Origin: Neobacillus cucumis
GTDB lineage: Bacteria; Bacillota; Bacilli; Bacillales_B; DSM-18226
NCBI RefSeq assembly: GCF_023715505.1
Contig: NZ_JAMBOH010000004.1
Location: forward strand, 186,001 to 250,000
Direction: 5' to 3'
Length of the DNA: 64,000 nucleotides
Positions 62,245 to 64,000 of this stretch are shown piece by piece. Position 1 is the first letter of the stretch. Each line of letters starts with the position of its first letter. Below the pieces are notes generated by a model. The model did not search any database. It was not told the origin of the DNA and saw nothing but the letters and a program-made list of their open reading frames with translations. Position numbers and translations under genes: made by a program.

Positions 62245-64000
62245 ATGAAGAAAGCTTTTGATTTATTGAAAAGAAATTATGCGAATCTAAAAATCAAATA
62301 TAAACTGTTTATTTTAGTTTCGTGGATTATGATTAGTTCCTTTTTATTCACCTTCCTTGGATTACAATATGCTTTTCATATTTATGATGAACAAATCTAC
62401 AGTAAATCTTCGCAAGTGTTAAGTACATCCTCCAATATCATAGAAAATGAACTTCAAAAAATGGAAGATGTTTCTTACAATATCTTGACCGACCCTCAAA
62501 TTCAACAATACTTAGCATCAAACGATGCCAAGAGGACAGAGTACGAGCAATATCGTATCCATTCGAATATGGTGGATAAATTATTAAGCTACGTGAACAA
62601 CGAGAAATATATACAATCCGTAATTCTTGTCGATACGAACGGGGAAGAGTATGTTGCTGGCCCTAGATCTTTTAAATTACCGTCTGATCTAAAAATGAGT
62701 ATTTTGCGAGAAGCATTATTAGCAGATGGAAAAAACATCTGGGTAAACCCCCATGGAAAAGATTTTACGATTGTTACGGCTCGAGAAATTAGACAATATA
62801 AGAATTTGAGTTTTGAACCGCTAGGTACATTAATTATTAATATGAATATGGACAAACTTGTCAGCAGCCTCTTTGAGGGATCAAGTAAAATTGATGGCGA
62901 GTTTTTAATCACCAATGATAAAGAACTTATTTATCCGACAGAATCTGCAAGTCCGTTGAAAAAAATAGCTTTGTCCATAAATGAGAAACCCGGCTATCAA
63001 ATAAAAACGATTGGAGGTAAAAATTATTTCCTGGTTCACATCAACTCTCATTATTTTGATTGGAGTTATGTGAATGCTATACCATTTAATCAAATCTTTA
63101 AAAATATTAGTTTCATAAAAACAGTACTAGTCATCATTTTTATTATAATGTTTTTTATTGTCACAATCCTAGGGATCAGATTTGCCAGGAATATAACCAT
63201 TCCTTTGGAGAATTTAGTTGAAGGTATGCAATATGTACAAAATGGCGATTTTAAAGAAGCTCAGAAGGGTTTCTTGACGTCTTCCGTCCTCTCTAATGAT
63301 GAGGTAGGTAAGTTACATGAAACCTTTCAAGGTATGACTCAACAAATTGATGAATTGGTGAATGAAAACCTCTCAAAGCAGCTTACGATTAAAGAAACTG
63401 AATTTAAAGCCTTACAAGCACAGATAAATCCTCATTTTTTATACAACACCTTGGAGTCAATCAACTGGCTCGCTAAAATGAATGATCAAGACCAAATATC
63501 TAAAATGGTTGAAGCGCTTGGTTTTCTGCTGCGAAATTCAATCAGCCTAAAGAAGAAGCTCATCCCGATTGAAGATGAGTTAAATATTGTTAAGAATTAT
63601 ATTGTTATACAAAAATATAGATTTGAAGAAAGATTGGACTTTAACATGCAGGTTGATTCTGACCTGTTTGATGTCTATATCCCTAAATTAACCTTGCAGC
63701 CCCTAGTGGAAAATGCCATTCATTATGCGCTGGAGAATATGGTAGATGTATGTAAAATAAGAATTTATTCAGTAGTAAATAAGGAAAATTTTCAGCTAAT
63801 CGTGGAAGATAATGGTCCCGGAATGGAGCCTTCTTTTCTAGAAAAGTTAAAGAAAGGGGAGGTAAAGACAAGGGGACAAGGTATTGGCTTAGCCAATATA
63901 ATGGATCGGATTAAACTTTCATTTGGAAACGATTACGGCGTTGAAATTGAGAGTGAGCCTAATAATGGAGCTAAAATCATCTTAGTTTTGCCATATGACA
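62245..64000 (+). CDS. yesM: Sensor histidine kinase YesM (partial, runs off the window)
   Basis: The gene is open to the window end (585 codons seen; B. subtilis YesM is about that length, so little is missing). TM1 at about 22-45 (YKLFILVSWIMISSFLFTFL), an extracellular sensor of about 230 residues, TM2 near 293-315 (VLVIIFIIMFFIVTILGI), HAMP, then the YesM/LytS-type kinase core with QAQINPHFLYNTLESINW (phospho-accepting His397) and HATPase motifs ENAIHYALEN, VEDNGPGME and GQGIGLANI. ATG 62245 follows TTGGAGAAAAC. Its AraC-type response regulator partner (YesN) is expected just downstream. Confidence 0.92.
   Translation, partial: MKKAFDLLKRNYANLKIKYKLFILVSWIMISSFLFTFLGLQYAFHIYDEQIYSKSSQVLSTSSNIIENELQKMEDVSYNILTDPQIQQYLASNDAKRTEYEQYRIHSNMVDKLLSYVNNEKYIQSVILVDTNGEEYVAGPRSFKLPSDLKMSILREALLADGKNIWVNPHGKDFTIVTAREIRQYKNLSFEPLGTLIINMNMDKLVSSLFEGSSKIDGEFLITNDKELIYPTESASPLKKIALSINEKPGYQIKTIGGKNYFLVHINSHYFDWSYVNAIPFNQIFKNISFIKTVLVIIFIIMFFIVTILGIRFARNITIPLENLVEGMQYVQNGDFKEAQKGFLTSSVLSNDEVGKLHETFQGMTQQIDELVNENLSKQLTIKETEFKALQAQINPHFLYNTLESINWLAKMNDQDQISKMVEALGFLLRNSISLKKKLIPIEDELNIVKNYIVIQKYRFEERLDFNMQVDSDLFDVYIPKLTLQPLVENAIHYALENMVDVCKIRIYSVVNKENFQLIVEDNGPGMEPSFLEKLKKGEVKTRGQGIGLANIMDRIKLSFGNDYGVEIESEPNNGAKIILVLPYD

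Noticed and set aside
1..64000. CRISPR arrays, prophage, rRNA operon, toxin-antitoxin or biosynthetic gene cluster
   Set aside because: No regularly spaced repeats, phage structural genes, rRNA or such gene pairs were recognised on either strand.

Overview
The window is a low-G+C, endospore-forming Bacillaceae chromosome. Gene order on the left closely follows the Bacillus subtilis mecA-yjb-yjc region, spore coat, SpoVA and SpoVIF genes are present, ribosome binding sites are strong AGGAGG types, and TTG/GTG starts are common. The gene content looks more like environmental genera such as Neobacillus or Mesobacillus than B. subtilis itself; the genus is an inference.

Region 1 (1-12.1 kb) is core housekeeping: mecA, cardiolipin synthase, coiA, pepF, then the Spx-adaptor/globin pair spxH-yjbI on the minus strand, the CYTH protein yjbK, yjbL, the small (p)ppGpp synthetase yjbM, NAD kinase, an RluD-type pseudouridine synthase and prpE. 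A small membrane protein gene (5771-5944, minus) and a possible small RNA (about 6070-6200) lie between pepF and spxH. Region 2 (12.1-24.6 kb) holds the cation/proton antiporter yjbQ, fabI behind a FapR operator, spore coat genes (cotO, a CotY/CotZ/ExsY-type gene), yjcA, a second-type spoVA operon (YhcN/YlaJ lipoprotein, spoVAC, spoVAD, spoVAEb), yjcZ-type and spoVIF small sporulation genes, the helicase yjcD with a CoiA-like N-terminus, and yjcFGH. Region 3 (24.6-27.2 kb) has a solitary tRNA-Val and an alkylation repair group (alkA divergent from adaA-adaB).

Region 4 (27.2 kb to the end) is a large accessory locus for rhamnogalacturonan-I (RG-I), the rhamnose/galacturonate backbone of pectin. 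It contains a secreted PL11 lyase broken by a one-base frameshift, an intact cytoplasmic PL11 lyase, two acetylesterases plus a third decayed to a stub, two GH105 unsaturated uronyl hydrolases, a GH42 beta-galactosidase, a GH115-like and a GH106-like enzyme, an oligogalacturonate lyase, rhamnose mutarotase, KduI, KduD and KdgK, an orphan TIM-barrel epimerase, a Gfo/Idh oxidoreductase, a YetA homologue, an LplABC/YtcQP-type importer with no ATPase, YesU and YesL homologues, the membrane-anchored AraC regulator YesS and the start of the sensor kinase YesM (cut by the window end). An ISL3-family element sits between yesL and yesS.

The inferred logic: a cell-surface lipoprotein and two permeases import RG oligosaccharides; cytoplasmic lyases, esterases and glycosidases trim them; the unsaturated uronate passes through KduI, KduD and KdgK toward KDPG, while rhamnose is mutarotated by RhaM. 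A short recurring element (consensus GCAAAAAWGT) lies upstream of most transcription units of the locus and is a candidate operator for its AraC-type regulators.
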